The position numbers and the translations under genes were made by a program. Positions 1 to 9,665 of a stretch of 64,000 nt of DNA are shown here, in pieces (position 1 is the first letter of the stretch; each line of letters begins with the position of its first letter). This stretch comes from a virus: the IMG/VR virus record IMGVR_UViG_3300017917_001687, positions 1 to 64,000 of that record; one strand, written 5' to 3'. The notes beneath the pieces were generated by a model. That model saw only the letters and a program-made list of their open reading frames with translations, was not told where the DNA came from and did no database searches.

Positions 1-3000
1 CAAGTGGTACATCAGGAATTTCTGGAATCAGTGGATTATCTGGCACTTCAGGTATAAGCGGTTTATCTGGTACATCAGGAATTAGTGGTTCAAGTGGAAT
101 TTCTGGAATCAGTGGTCGTTCAGGTATTAGCGGTTTGAGCGGATTATCTGGTACATCGGGAACTTCAGGTATCTCTGGTTTAAGTGGCACATCAGGTATT
201 TCAGGTCAAAGTGGTACTTCTGGTATAAGTGGTTTATCTGGAACATCAGGACTTTCTGGTATAAGTGGATTGAGTGGAAACTCGGGAACATCAGGTATTA
301 GTGGATTATCAGGAACCTCTGGAATCAGCGGTACGTCTGGTATCTCCGGTTCAAGTGGAACCTCAGGTATCTCTGGTTTATCAGGTACAAGCGGTATAAG
401 TGGATTAAGTGGAACATCTGGTATCAGTGGTCTGAGTGGTACGTCTGGTCTTTCAGGTACAAGCGGAACATCTGGTATATCGGGATTATCAGGAACTAGT
501 GGAATTTCAGGTTTATCTGGTACAAGTGGAATAAGTGGCACATCAGGAATTAGTGGAACCAGTGGTATATCTGGATTATCAGGTACTTCGGGTATTAGTG
601 GAACTAGTGGATTAAGTGGAACATCAGGACTTTCAGGTCAAAGTGGTACTAGTGGTATAAGTGGATTGTCAGGAACTTCTGGTATCTCAGGATTAAGTGG
701 TCAATCGGGAACTTCAGGAATTAGTGGAATATCAGGACAATCTGGAACATCTGGTATTAGTGGTTTGAGCGGTCAATCAGGTATCTCTGGATTGAGTGGT
801 ACTTCAGGTTTATCTGGTACAAGTGGTTTAAGTGGTACGTCAGGAATTTCTGGATTAAGTGGAAGATCTGGTATCTCAGGACTTTCGGGAACAAGTGGGT
901 TGTCTGGTACTTCGGGTATAAGTGGAACATCTGGTTTGTCAGGAACATCCGGTACTTCAGGTATAAGTGGATTAAGTGGACAATCTGGTACATCGGGTAT
1001 CTCTGGATTAAGTGGACAATCTGGTACATCGGGTATCTCTGGTACTTCAGGTATCTCTGGATTGAGTGGACAATCTGGTACATCAGGAATTAGTGGTTTA
1101 TCTGGTCAATCAGGAACATCAGGACTTTCGGGTCAATCTGGTACTAGTGGTATTAGTGGAATCTCAGGAATTAGTGGTATAAGCGGATTATCTGGTACTA
1201 GTGGAATAAGTGGAACTTCAGGAACATCGGGAATATCAGGTCAAAGCGGTACTAGTGGTTTATCTGGTACATCAGGTACTTCTGGTATAAGTGGATTGTC
1301 AGGAACTTCAGGTTTATCTGGCACATCTGGATTAAGTGGAACTTCTGGTACGTCAGGTATTAGTGGTTTGAGTGGACAATCTGGAATTAGCGGATTATCG
1401 GGGACTTCTGGTATAAGCGGAACTTCTGGTATTTCAGGTTCAAGTGGTACATCAGGAATTTCTGGAATAAGTGGAATTAGTGGTCGTTCAGGTATAAGTG
1501 GATTAAGTGGAAACTCAGGTACTTCGGGTATCTCTGGTTTATCAGGAACTTCGGGATTGTCTGGAAATAGTGGAATATCAGGACAATCTGGTCTTTCAGG
1601 TACCAGTGGAACTAGTGGTGTTTCAGGATTATCAGGACAATCTGGAACATCAGGAATCTCAGGACTTTCGGGTATAAGTGGATTAAGTGGTACATCTGGT
1701 CTTTCGGGAACATCTGGTACCTCTGGATTATCAGGTCAAAGTGGTACATCAGGAATAAGTGGATTATCTGGAAACTCGGGTTTAAGTGGAACATCAGGTA
1801 TCTCTGGATTTTCAGGTACTTCAGGTATTAGTGGTACATCCGGTATAAGTGGTTTATCAGGTCAATCAGGAACTTCAGGTATATCAGGATTAAGTGGTAC
1901 GTCTGGTGTATCAGGTATCTCTGGTCTTTCAGGTACTAGTGGATTATCGGGTTCAAGCGGAACTTCTGGTCTTTCGGGAACAAGTGGAACTTCTGGTATA
2001 AGTGGTTTATCAGGAACTTCGGGATTGTCTGGAAATAGTGGAATATCAGGACAATCTGGTCTTTCAGGACAATCTGGAACATCTGGTATCTCAGGACTTT
2101 CGGGAATAAGTGGGTTGTCTGGTACTTCAGGTACATCTGGTCTTTCGGGAACATCTGGTACAAGTGGATTATCTGGTCAATCTGGAACATCAGGTATTAG
2201 TGGTTTAAGTGGAGTATCAGGACAATCTGGTACTTCAGGTATATCGGGATTATCTGGTACATCAGGAATCTCTGGATTGAGTGGTAACTCAGGAATAAGT
2301 GGATTGTCAGGAACTTCAGGTTTATCTGGTACAAGTGGATTGTCAGGAACTTCAGGTTTATCTGGTACAAGTGGGTTGAGTGGAATATCAGGACTTTCGG
2401 GTCAATCTGGAACTTCAGGAGTAAGTGGTTTATCAGGACAATCTGGTACATCAGGTATTAGTGGTTTAAGTGGTACTAGTGGAATAAGTGGATTATCTGG
2501 AACCAGTGGAATTAGTGGTCGTTCAGGTATTTCTGGACTAAGTGGTACATCAGGTATTTCTGGGTTATCAGGAACTTCGGGATTGTCTGGAACCAGTGGA
2601 TTATCAGGAATAAGTGGATTATCAGGTCAATCTGGCACATCAGGAATCTCAGGACTTTCAGGTACTTCAGGTACATCTGGTCTTTCGGGAACAAGTGGAA
2701 CATCGGGTATTAGTGGTCAATCGGGTACTTCAGGTATTAGTGGGTTATCTGGTACTTCAGGTATATCGGGTACGTCAGGAACCTCTGGATTATCAGGTCA
2801 AAGTGGAACATCGGGTATTTCTGGAATTAGTGGACTTTCTGGTACAAGTGGTACTTCTGGTATCTCGGGACAATCTGGATCCTCAGGTATCTCTGGTTTA
2901 TCAGGAACATCCGGAACTTCAGGTATATCAGGATTAAGTGGTGTTAGTGGAACATCGGGTATTTCAGGACAATCTGGTACTTCTGGTCTTTCAGGTTCAA

Positions 3001-5051
3001 GTGGAACATCAGGTATTTCTGGATTAAGTGGAACCTCAGGTACATCAGGATTGTCTGGAAATAGTGGAACATCAGGATTATCAGGAACATCTGGAACATC
3101 GGGATTATCAGGAACTAGTGGAACATCAGGTTTATCAGGTCAAAGCGGTACTTCTGGTATATCGGGATTATCAGGAACTTCGGGAATCTCGGGCGTGTCA
3201 GGTATTAGTGGACGTTCTGGTATCAGTGGTCTTGTGGGTGAATCGGGATTAAGTGGAAGAAGTGGTATTTCAGGATTATCTGGTACTTCGGGAACTTCAG
3301 GTATTTCTGGATTAAGTGGAACCTCAGGTACATCAGGAATCAGTGGTTTATCTGGTACTAGTGGTACATCAGGTATTAGTGGAACTTCAGGATTATCTGG
3401 TACTTCGGGAACTTCAGGTATTTCTGGATTATCTGGTTCTTCGGGATTGTCTGGAACTAGTGGTTTATCAGGTACGAGTGGAATATCGGGATTAAGTGGT
3501 ACTTCTGGCATCTCAGGATTATCTGGTAATAGTGGAACATCGGGAATTAGTGGAATATCAGGACAATCTGGAACTTCAGGTATAAGTGGATTAAGTGGTC
3601 GTTCTGGTATCTCTGGTATAAATGGTACTAACGGAACCAACGGAACCAACGGAGCATTATCATTAACGTGGGATCTGAATACATCTTCATCGTCTAGTCC
3701 AAGTACTGGAGAATTTAACACATATAACGGATCAACGTATGGTACATTAACATTTAGTTTAATTCAAAAATTAGTAATTAATGAAACATCAATACAGGGT
3801 ATTGCCACATCATTATTAGATACGATAAGTACGGCATTATCTAATAATCAAAAAGTATACCTTCAGATTACTGAATCTGATGACAACACAACTACGAGTT
3901 CTTTTCAAGTAACCGCCATTAGTTTATCCTCTGGTGTTTACACTCTTGACGTTACTGCATTATATGCAAATGGTACGATGACAAACGGAGATCGTTATGT
4001 AATCTCTACTAGTATAGGTGGATTATCTGGAACTAGCGGATTGTCAGGAACAGCGGGTAGTGCAGGTAGTGCGGGTACATCAGGTATCAGTGGATTGTCA
4101 GGAACAGCGGGTAGTGCGGGTACATCAGGTATCAGTGGATTAAGTGGACAATCTGGAACTTCAGGATTAAGTGGAACATCTGGCACATCAGGTATTAGTG
4201 GTGTATCAGGAAGAAGTGGAATTTCAGGTTTAAGTGGAATTTCAGGTTTAAGTGGAATTTCAGGTTTAAGTGGAATTTTACCGGCAGGTGTGAGCGGTTC
4301 GGTACCATATCACAATGGAACAAGCTGGGTTGTTAACAGTTTAAACTTATTCCATAATGGTTCTGTTGTTGGTGTTGGATTAAGTGCCCCAACCGCAGAA
4401 TTACATGTTAGAGGTTCGGGTTCAACAAGTGGATCAACCACATTAAGAATTGAAAATAGTGGGGCAACACCATCATTAGTGGTTAGAGATGATGGTAATG
4501 TTGGTATCGGTACAGCATCACCAACATCAAAATTATTAGTGTCGGGAACAACAAACGTAGTAAGTATTGTTGGTAGTGGAAGTACATTACCATTATTCAC
4601 GGTTCAAGGGTCGTTAGGTGAGTTATTTTCTGTTACAGATAGTTTAACCGGTTCGTTATTTAGTGTTAACGATATATCAGGATTACCAATATTAGAAGTT
4701 TTCTCTGATAACACAATAACCGCAGGTGATTACGCGGCACCTGCATTGATTACAACAGATAAACTAACGATAGCGGCAAGTGGAACCACATATGATTTAT
4801 TCACAATACCATCTACTTACGACACTGCATTTGTTGATTACACAGTTAGAAACTCTGCAGGCACAAGAGCGGGTCAAATCGCAGCAACATGGAGTGGCAC
4901 AACAATTGTTTTCAGTGAAACAACGACAACCGATATTGGTAGTACAACACCTGTTTCGGTGTTTGTGAGAATGTCAGGATCAACCGCAATAGTATCAACA
5001 TCGGCAACAACAACTAACTGGGTGGTTAAAACAATTTTAAGGGGTATTTAA
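1..5051 (+). CDS. Giant collagen-like tail fibre protein (5' end outside window)
   Basis: The reading frame is open from the first base (first complete codon at base 3), so the gene begins upstream; the visible part is about 1682 residues. Bases 3-3620 encode about 400 tandem Gly-X-Ser triplets, X mostly Thr, Ile, Leu or Gln with some Asn, Arg, Val. They are collagen-like in Gly periodicity but lack Pro. A short Gly-Thr-Asn run (3621-3653) leads into a Thr/Ser-rich globular segment (3654-4016). A second Gly-X-Ser/Ala stretch follows (4017-4278), then a C-terminal beta-rich tip. The tip includes [12 protein letters not shown], a motif common in phage fibre heads. No S74 endosialidase-type chaperone domain is seen at the C-terminus. 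Long, thin trimeric fibre shafts are typical for Gly-X-Y phage proteins; adhesion to the host is inferred from this and from the adhesin genes that follow. Confidence 0.88.
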   Translation, partial: SGTSGISGISGLSGTSGISGLSGTSGISGSSGISGISGRSGISGLSGLSGTSGTSGISGLSGTSGISGQSGTSGISGLSGTSGLSGISGLSGNSGTSGISGLSGTSGISGTSGISGSSGTSGISGLSGTSGISGLSGTSGISGLSGTSGLSGTSGTSGISGLSGTSGISGLSGTSGISGTSGISGTSGISGLSGTSGISGTSGLSGTSGLSGQSGTSGISGLSGTSGISGLSGQSGTSGISGISGQSGTSGISGLSGQSGISGLSGTSGLSGTSGLSGTSGISGLSGRSGISGLSGTSGLSGTSGISGTSGLSGTSGTSGISGLSGQSGTSGISGLSGQSGTSGISGTSGISGLSGQSGTSGISGLSGQSGTSGLSGQSGTSGISGISGISGISGLSGTSGISGTSGTSGISGQSGTSGLSGTSGTSGISGLSGTSGLSGTSGLSGTSGTSGISGLSGQSGISGLSGTSGISGTSGISGSSGTSGISGISGISGRSGISGLSGNSGTSGISGLSGTSGLSGNSGISGQSGLSGTSGTSGVSGLSGQSGTSGISGLSGISGLSGTSGLSGTSGTSGLSGQSGTSGISGLSGNSGLSGTSGISGFSGTSGISGTSGISGLSGQSGTSGISGLSGTSGVSGISGLSGTSGLSGSSGTSGLSGTSGTSGISGLSGTSGLSGNSGISGQSGLSGQSGTSGISGLSGISGLSGTSGTSGLSGTSGTSGLSGQSGTSGISGLSGVSGQSGTSGISGLSGTSGISGLSGNSGISGLSGTSGLSGTSGLSGTSGLSGTSGLSGISGLSGQSGTSGVSGLSGQSGTSGISGLSGTSGISGLSGTSGISGRSGISGLSGTSGISGLSGTSGLSGTSGLSGISGLSGQSGTSGISGLSGTSGTSGLSGTSGTSGISGQSGTSGISGLSGTSGISGTSGTSGLSGQSGTSGISGISGLSGTSGTSGISGQSGSSGISGLSGTSGTSGISGLSGVSGTSGISGQSGTSGLSGSSGTSGISGLSGTSGTSGLSGNSGTSGLSGTSGTSGLSGTSGTSGLSGQSGTSGISGLSGTSGISGVSGISGRSGISGLVGESGLSGRSGISGLSGTSGTSGISGLSGTSGTSGISGLSGTSGTSGISGTSGLSGTSGTSGISGLSGSSGLSGTSGLSGTSGISGLSGTSGISGLSGNSGTSGISGISGQSGTSGISGLSGRSGISGINGTNGTNGTNGALSLTWDLNTSSSSSPSTGEFNTYNGSTYGTLTFSLIQKLVINETSIQGIATSLLDTISTALSNNQKVYLQITESDDNTTTSSFQVTAISLSSGVYTLDVTALYANGTMTNGDRYVISTSIGGLSGTSGLSGTAGSAGSAGTSGISGLSGTAGSAGTSGISGLSGQSGTSGLSGTSGTSGISGVSGRSGISGLSGISGLSGISGLSGILPAGVSGSVPYHNGTSWVVNSLNLFHNGSVVGVGLSAPTAELHVRGSGSTSGSTTLRIENSGATPSLVVRDDGNVGIGTASPTSKLLVSGTTNVVSIVGSGSTLPLFTVQGSLGELFSVTDSLTGSLFSVNDISGLPILEVFSDNTITAGDYAAPALITTDKLTIAASGTTYDLFTIPSTYDTAFVDYTVRNSAGTRAGQIAATWSGTTIVFSETTTTDIGSTTPVSVFVRMSGSTAIVSTSATTTNWVVKTILRGI
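3..3653 (+). repeat. Gly-X-Ser coding tandem repeat (9-base unit, degenerate)
   Basis: The DNA is built from 9-base units encoding Gly-X-Ser, with TCA, TCT, TCG, AGT and AGC serine codons and GGA/GGT/GGC/GGG glycine codons intermixed. The peptide periodicity is almost perfect while the DNA copies are heavily scrambled in synonymous positions, so selection acts on the peptide. Longer near-identical DNA blocks recur, such as the pair around 970-1065, showing local duplications. A rare interruption reads Gly-Leu-Val-Gly-Glu-Ser near 3230-3245. Confidence 0.9.
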
Positions 5052-5055
5052 TAAT

Positions 5056-5769
5056 ATGGCATTTAATTATTCACCAAAAATAATAACAGATGGTTTAGTA
5101 TTGTATTTAGATGCGGCCAATACTAAAAGTTACCCAACTACTGGAACAACTTGGAGTGATATTTCAAGGGTGGGTAATAACTGTAGTTTAACTAATGGTC
5201 CAATATTTAATAGCCAAAATGGAGGAAGTATTGTGTTTGATGGTACCGATGATTATGGTTTAATGAATAACGTCATAAATCTATCCAATAGATTTACTAT
5301 AAATGCTTGGGTTAGATTAAATTCTACCACACCACAACCTACAAACTTTTCTAATAGGGTAATATTAATATCTAATTGTTATCCTTATCAAGCAAACAAA
5401 GGATTCTTAATGTCGGCATCTGGGAACAATGGATCTGATTTTTGGATTTCACTAGGTGCCGACCAAAAATTTGCAGTTTCAACAACTGGTTATACTTCAC
5501 CAAATACTAACATCATGTTAACCGCTACAGTTAATGCTGGAGATAGTAATATAAAATTATTTTTCAATGGACAAGAGGTTTCTTACAACACCAGAACTGA
5601 TGGAAACATTAGTTTAGCATATGATGTGGGCAGTACACAAATTGGTTTTAGATCGACTGGTGATATTATGAACGGAAGATTATATTCGATGCAGTTATAT
5701 AATCGAGCACTATCAGATTTAGAAGTATTACAAAACTATAACACGACAAGAACAAGATTCGGATTATAA
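5056..5769 (+). CDS. LamG/concanavalin A-like adhesin, copy 1
   Basis: This 237-residue protein has the signature of phage LamG-like (concanavalin A-like jelly-roll) proteins. It has an N-terminal ITDGLVLYLDAANTKSY, a middle IVFDGTDDY strand, the INAWVRL strand, and a C-terminal YNRALSDLEVLQNYN helix region. Such domains bind carbohydrate or protein ligands and are frequent in tail fibres. It starts 5 bases after the collagen-like fibre stop with no SD sequence, in one transcription unit with it. It is the first of three related genes (with 5774-6445 and 6700-7473), probably created by duplication. Exact ligand unknown. Confidence 0.82.
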   Translation: MAFNYSPKIITDGLVLYLDAANTKSYPTTGTTWSDISRVGNNCSLTNGPIFNSQNGGSIVFDGTDDYGLMNNVINLSNRFTINAWVRLNSTTPQPTNFSNRVILISNCYPYQANKGFLMSASGNNGSDFWISLGADQKFAVSTTGYTSPNTNIMLTATVNAGDSNIKLFFNGQEVSYNTRTDGNISLAYDVGSTQIGFRSTGDIMNGRLYSMQLYNRALSDLEVLQNYNTTRTRFGL

Positions 5770-5773
5770 AATT

Positions 5774-6445
5774 ATGTCAGCAACAATTGCACCAAATATG
5801 ATAACAGATGGTCTAATATTCTACTTAGACGCAGGAAATACCAAAAGTTATATTGGTACTGGAACAACATGGAATGATTTAGGTAGTACTAATTTAAAAG
5901 GAACCTTAACCAATGGTCCAACATTTAGTAGTGCTAGTGGTGGTACCATTACATTTGATGGTACAAATGATTATGTATCAATGTCTTCACTTTCTCTCGT
6001 AATAACAGGTGGTACTTTTATTGTATGGGTAAGAAGAAATGGTATTCAGGTTAATTTTACAGGATTACTATATAATAGAGTTAGTTTAGGTACAGGTTTA
6101 TCTTTAGCTGCTGATATGATTAATTATAGTTGGAATAATGAACCTAATACTTATAATTGGGTGAGTAACCTAACCATACCAAATTTACAATTTTCTATGT
6201 GTGCAATATCAGTGAATAGTACATCTGCAGTTGCCTACTTATGCCAATCCTCAGGAATTTCGTCAGCAACTAATAATGTAAGTCACGGAAGTGCAACATT
6301 AGAAACGTTGTGGGTTGGTTACGATGGTATTGACCCCAGATATTTTAAGGGTAATATTGGTCAAGCATTTATATATAATAGGGATTTATCATCCACAGAA
6401 ATAGAACAAATTTTTAGAGTAACAAAAATAAGATATGGATTATAA
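5774..6445 (+). CDS. LamG/concanavalin A-like adhesin, copy 2
   Basis: This 223-residue paralogue of the preceding protein shares ITDGLIFYLDAGNTKSY at the N-terminus, ITFDGTNDYVSM in the middle and YNRDLSSTEIEQIF followed by RYGL at the C-terminus. The central strands differ strongly from copy 1, as expected for diverging ligand-binding loops. It begins 5 bases after copy 1 and its last codons overlap the start of the next small gene (tATGgattataa). Role inferred as a fibre-associated receptor-binding or adhesion subunit. Confidence 0.82.
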   Translation: MSATIAPNMITDGLIFYLDAGNTKSYIGTGTTWNDLGSTNLKGTLTNGPTFSSASGGTITFDGTNDYVSMSSLSLVITGGTFIVWVRRNGIQVNFTGLLYNRVSLGTGLSLAADMINYSWNNEPNTYNWVSNLTIPNLQFSMCAISVNSTSAVAYLCQSSGISSATNNVSHGSATLETLWVGYDGIDPRYFKGNIGQAFIYNRDLSSTEIEQIFRVTKIRYGL

Positions 6446-6698
6446 CAATAGAGAATATATGATTTTTAGCATAACGGAGTTATCTAAAATCGATTTTAGT
6501 CAAGTACTGGAAACATCATCAGAAACTGTTAGAAAATCAGTTGATGGTACAAAAACATTTGTAAAATGGGTTGGCGAAACCATTCCCTCAAGCGTAGAAA
6601 GTTTAATAACAAAAGAGGGTCCTTACACTCACGATGAGATTATTGTAATTTTATCAACATCTGAGTGGATTGATCCTAATATGTTTATGGGAGGTTAA
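6435..6698 (+). CDS. Small hypothetical protein between LamG genes
   Basis: This 87-residue protein is not recognised. It overlaps the end of LamG copy 2 by 11 bases and stops one base before the next ATG, so it is embedded in the adhesin operon and probably translationally coupled. An internal Met at residue 9 (start of MIFSITEL) is an alternative start. It has no transmembrane segment and no obvious motif. The C-terminal part (YTHDEIIVILSTSEW) looks globular and mixed alpha/beta. Position suggests a fibre-assembly or accessory protein, but nothing in the sequence proves it. Confidence 0.6.
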   Translation: MDYNNREYMIFSITELSKIDFSQVLETSSETVRKSVDGTKTFVKWVGETIPSSVESLITKEGPYTHDEIIVILSTSEWIDPNMFMGG

Positions 6699-6699
6699 T

Positions 6700-7473
6700 A
6701 TGAGTAGTGTTGGAAATTGGAGGGGTCCGGATATAGTAAAAGATGGGTTGGTGTTCTATTTTAATGCAGCATCCCCCAATTCATTTTATTCCCCCTCATC
6801 AAGCACATTGGTAAAAAATATTGTGGATTTTTCTACCACTTCTTCATTAACCGGATCTTTAGTAAATGGTGCTTCATTTAGTAGTGGATTTGGTGGTACT
6901 TTTAATTTTGATGGTGTGGATGATCATATTGCTTTAGGTACATTTCCATCTATTAGTTTTGCAAATGGTATAACAATAGATGTTGTGGTTAGGTTTACAG
7001 CACTTGGAGGTGGTGGTTGGGAAAGGTTCATAGATTTAACATCACAAACAGGTACTTTAATTCAGTTTGGACGACATTCTGTTTTTTCAAATGTGTTTTT
7101 TTCTTGTAAGAATATCACAGGGGGCGATGCAGCACTAAATCGACGCTTTCAAAGTACTGGAACAACCATAACAACCAATCAAATAACAATGTATTCGGTC
7201 ACCCTACCCGCTGGTACACCAGGTGATGTTACCCCAGGTTGTGTACTTTATAGAAACGGGGCGGTGATAAATGGTCAATTAGCAACCGCCAACGAAAACC
7301 CCAGATTACCATCAACACAATCCAGAGAGATTGGATATATTGCAAGATCACCATTTGCAGGTAATTCTTTTTTAAATGGATCTGTATACCAATTAAAGAT
7401 ATATAATAGACAATTAACTGCCACGGAAGTTCTTAAAAACTACAACGCAATAAAAGGTATATTCGGTATATAG
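6700..7473 (+). CDS. LamG/concanavalin A-like adhesin, copy 3
   Basis: This 257-residue product starts at the ATG at 6700, directly after the upstream stop; an in-frame ATG 30 bases earlier lies inside the preceding gene and is less likely. It keeps the family landmarks: VKDGLVFYFNAAS at the N-terminus, TFNFDGVDDHIALG in the middle and YNRQLTATEVLKNYNAI then FGI at the end. It is more divergent than copies 1 and 2. Its middle carries a longer loop region. It completes a tandem array of three jelly-roll adhesins behind the collagen-like fibre. Confidence 0.8.
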   Translation: MSSVGNWRGPDIVKDGLVFYFNAASPNSFYSPSSSTLVKNIVDFSTTSSLTGSLVNGASFSSGFGGTFNFDGVDDHIALGTFPSISFANGITIDVVVRFTALGGGGWERFIDLTSQTGTLIQFGRHSVFSNVFFSCKNITGGDAALNRRFQSTGTTITTNQITMYSVTLPAGTPGDVTPGCVLYRNGAVINGQLATANENPRLPSTQSREIGYIARSPFAGNSFLNGSVYQLKIYNRQLTATEVLKNYNAIKGIFGI

Positions 7474-7477
7474 TTAA

Positions 7478-7485
7478 TATTTATA
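7478..7485 (+). promoter_or_regulatory. Putative late promoter TATTTATA
   Basis: The box TATTTATA (context AATATTTATAAT) lies 22 bases before the ATG at 7508 in an intergenic gap. It is one of 14 such boxes found before genes in this window, mostly structural ones. Confidence 0.5.
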
Positions 7486-7507
7486 ATAAAACAAAAATAA
7501 AATTAAT

Positions 7508-8323
7508 ATGCCAAACGAATTGAAAATAAATAATGGTGCCGAGGTTATTGGTAGTATTTCATTGGGTAGTGGTACAACAACAAATGCCGTTATACAAAGA
7601 AGACAGACACCAGCAGTATCATCAGGTAGTGGTGCAACAATATACTCAACTATTTTTGCCGCTGGTAATGGAATAGGAAACACATCCCCATATACCATGA
7701 GAGATGATCATGGTGCAACCATAGAATTAAGAGCGGGTACTCCAACATCAGATCAGTATGGTGGTGGTATTTTTATTAGTGCAAACGGTCATACAAGTGC
7801 ATTGGGTAATGGTAACGCTATTGTATTTAGGAATCGTACAGGTGTTGATACATACACAGAACGCATGAGGATTGCGAAAGATGGTAAAGTTGGTATAAAC
7901 AGTAGTTCCCCAAACGCACAACTTACAGTTCAAACTAGTGTGGGTGGGCTTGGGTTAAATGTGACAGATGCAACTGGTAGTGATCTTAATGTGACCCCTG
8001 GTGTTTCTTCAGGTGTTGTTAGGGTAGGACCAAGTGTGGGTCAAATGGCATTTTACGCCAATGGTTCCGAAGCCATGCGTATTGATACTGATCTACAGGT
8101 GGGTATAGGTGTTACCACCATAGGTGCAAGGCTTCATGTAAATGGATCTATAAGGGTAGATAATCAAGCATATGTTAGTGTTCTTGGAACAAATACCGGT
8201 ACTCCAACCCAATATTATGGTAGTGATGGTTCTATTTATTTAAGCGACCCCGCATATTGGTTAAAAATATTCTTAGATGATAGTAGTACTAATTATTACA
8301 TACCCGTTTATATATCAACATAA
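7508..8323 (+). CDS. Tail fibre / virion surface protein with fibre-head repeats
   Basis: This 271-residue, Gly/Ser/Thr-rich protein has two copies of a fibre motif. One is TERMRIAKDGKVGINSSSP, the other SEAMRIDTDLQVGIGVTTIG, each followed by a strand ending in LTV or LHVNGSIRV. The VGI motif with flanking strands also occurs in the C-terminal tip of the collagen-like fibre, so both belong to the same beta-rich fibre architecture. It has its own upstream TATTTATA box. It ends the adhesin block; the next gene is a glycosyltransferase. No S74 autoprotease domain is visible. Fibre role is well supported by motif and context; receptor unknown. Confidence 0.75.
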   Translation: MPNELKINNGAEVIGSISLGSGTTTNAVIQRRQTPAVSSGSGATIYSTIFAAGNGIGNTSPYTMRDDHGATIELRAGTPTSDQYGGGIFISANGHTSALGNGNAIVFRNRTGVDTYTERMRIAKDGKVGINSSSPNAQLTVQTSVGGLGLNVTDATGSDLNVTPGVSSGVVRVGPSVGQMAFYANGSEAMRIDTDLQVGIGVTTIGARLHVNGSIRVDNQAYVSVLGTNTGTPTQYYGSDGSIYLSDPAYWLKIFLDDSSTNYYIPVYIST

Positions 8324-8338
8324 CCAACATAAATTTTG

Positions 8339-8346
8339 TATATTTG
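8339..8346 (+). promoter_or_regulatory. Possible Bacteroidota-type -7 box (TATATTTG)
   Basis: TATATTTG fits the Bacteroidota housekeeping -7 consensus TAnnTTTG and lies in the 70-base gap before the glycan block. No good -33 TTTG is seen at the usual distance, so the call is tentative. If real, the glycan genes would be read from a host-type promoter rather than the late box. Confidence 0.3.
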
Positions 8347-8393
8347 GTTTACTATTGTTTTTTTTTAGGTTATTTTTTTAACCAAAAAAGATA

Positions 8394-9665
8394 ATGGATA
8401 CAACTGTTGTGATTCATAGTGAATCAAACGAAAAATTATTAACCATATTAAAAAAAATGGATAAATTTAGGATTCAAAGAAACCTATCCATTTTTGTACA
8501 TTCAAAAAATTATTTTCCAGAAGACGATTGTAAAAAATACGTTGTAAATTACAAAACGTATGCCATTTTCCCAACAGAAAAAAACACAATAGATTCTATC
8601 GTTGAGATGCTTTTAAGGGTAAAAACCAAAAACGTATTAATTGTTAATGAAGATTCACCAGATTTTTCTTTTGAAAAGTGGGACAATAAAAACCACAACT
8701 ATCTGTTTGGTGATTTACAAGATATTTTAAAACTAAAATTTGACACCAAATATGAGGGTTTATACAATTTCGTTATAGATTTAAAATCACAATACAATAA
8801 AACAAAATACGAAACCGATTTATCTACCAAAGACGGACTAAGATATTCAAACAAAATAAAAAATCCATTATTTGATGAAAACATAATTTACATTGATGGT
8901 GGTTTGGGTGATCATATTATGGCACTTCCATTATTGGAGAGTATGGGTGGTAATTTATATATTTCATGTAAGTATCCATTTGTTTTTAATCACATAAAAA
9001 ATAAAGGTTTTATCGATTGGAACGATGAGTTGTTTGGTGGTTATAACAGGTTTGTTTACGAATATGGATCAAGAAATAACTCCAAAACAATTATCGATGC
9101 GTTTTTTGAGTTATATGGTAAAAAAAGAACAGAAAAAGACATTCTAAAATACAATGGTGAATCAACAATTGTACAAGAATTATTAAATAAAAAATTGGCA
9201 TTAATTTGTACAAGTGCCGCCAAAATACAAAACCAAGACTCAAATAAAGATTGGAGAGATATTAGGTGGTTCAAACTTATTCATGAATTAAAAAAAATGG
9301 GTTATTTTGTTGTACAAGTGGGTACCACAAAAGACAATCAAATACCAAATGTGGATTACAAATTTTTAGATAAACCATTATCTGAATTAAAATTTGTTAT
9401 TGAAAACTCATCATTATGGATTAGTGTTGATACTTTTTTTCACCACTTTGCATCTGCAATAAAACCAAACGTTGGTATTTGTTTAACTCCTTTTTATAAT
9501 GACCACGCTAAACATCCCGGAGTAACATACATTGAAAAAGATTGTGGTAAAAATTTCTCGGACAGAAAATGGTGGCTGGACTTACAACAACCAGAAAGAA
9601 AAGAATGTATGGATTTAATAATGGTTGATGATGTTTTAAAAAACATAGAAAAAAGATATGAATAA
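8394..9665 (+). CDS. GT9-like (heptosyltransferase-fold) glycosyltransferase
   Basis: This 423-residue protein has an N-terminal region of about 165 residues without a recognised domain, followed by a GT-B fold resembling family 9 (ADP-heptose-type) transferases. The landmarks are IYIDGGLGDHIMALPLLESM (start of the first Rossmann half) and DWRDIRWFKLIHELKKMGY leading to FVVQVGTTKD (second half). The later segment LWISVDTFFHHFASAI matches the GT9 nucleotide-sugar-site SxDTxxxHxA pattern. It overlaps the next glycosyltransferase by 8 bases. The acceptor is not shown; the position after fibre genes suggests virion glycan, but modification of host surface glycan or DNA cannot be excluded. Confidence 0.72.
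   Translation: MDTTVVIHSESNEKLLTILKKMDKFRIQRNLSIFVHSKNYFPEDDCKKYVVNYKTYAIFPTEKNTIDSIVEMLLRVKTKNVLIVNEDSPDFSFEKWDNKNHNYLFGDLQDILKLKFDTKYEGLYNFVIDLKSQYNKTKYETDLSTKDGLRYSNKIKNPLFDENIIYIDGGLGDHIMALPLLESMGGNLYISCKYPFVFNHIKNKGFIDWNDELFGGYNRFVYEYGSRNNSKTIIDAFFELYGKKRTEKDILKYNGESTIVQELLNKKLALICTSAAKIQNQDSNKDWRDIRWFKLIHELKKMGYFVVQVGTTKDNQIPNVDYKFLDKPLSELKFVIENSSLWISVDTFFHHFASAIKPNVGICLTPFYNDHAKHPGVTYIEKDCGKNFSDRKWWLDLQQPERKECMDLIMVDDVLKNIEKRYE

Noticed and set aside
206-4600. Long minus-strand ORFs opposite the collagen-like repeat, rich in Pro, Val and Ile
   Set aside because: They are mirror images of the Gly-X-Ser codons (SGI, SGL give PLIP-type peptides) and have no start context, promoter or independent constraint.
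1-5051. CRISPR-like or diversity-generating repeat arrays
   Set aside because: The repeats are coding, have no spacers, and no reverse transcriptase or Cas gene lies in the window.
6670-6699. Upstream in-frame ATG for LamG copy 3
   Set aside because: It lies within the end of the preceding gene; the ATG at 6700 gives the family N-terminus with no spare residues.
8361-8389. Palindrome GGTTA/TAACC with T and A runs as a terminator
   Set aside because: The stem is short and AT-only around it, and the downstream side is A-rich, so there is no U tract in either direction.
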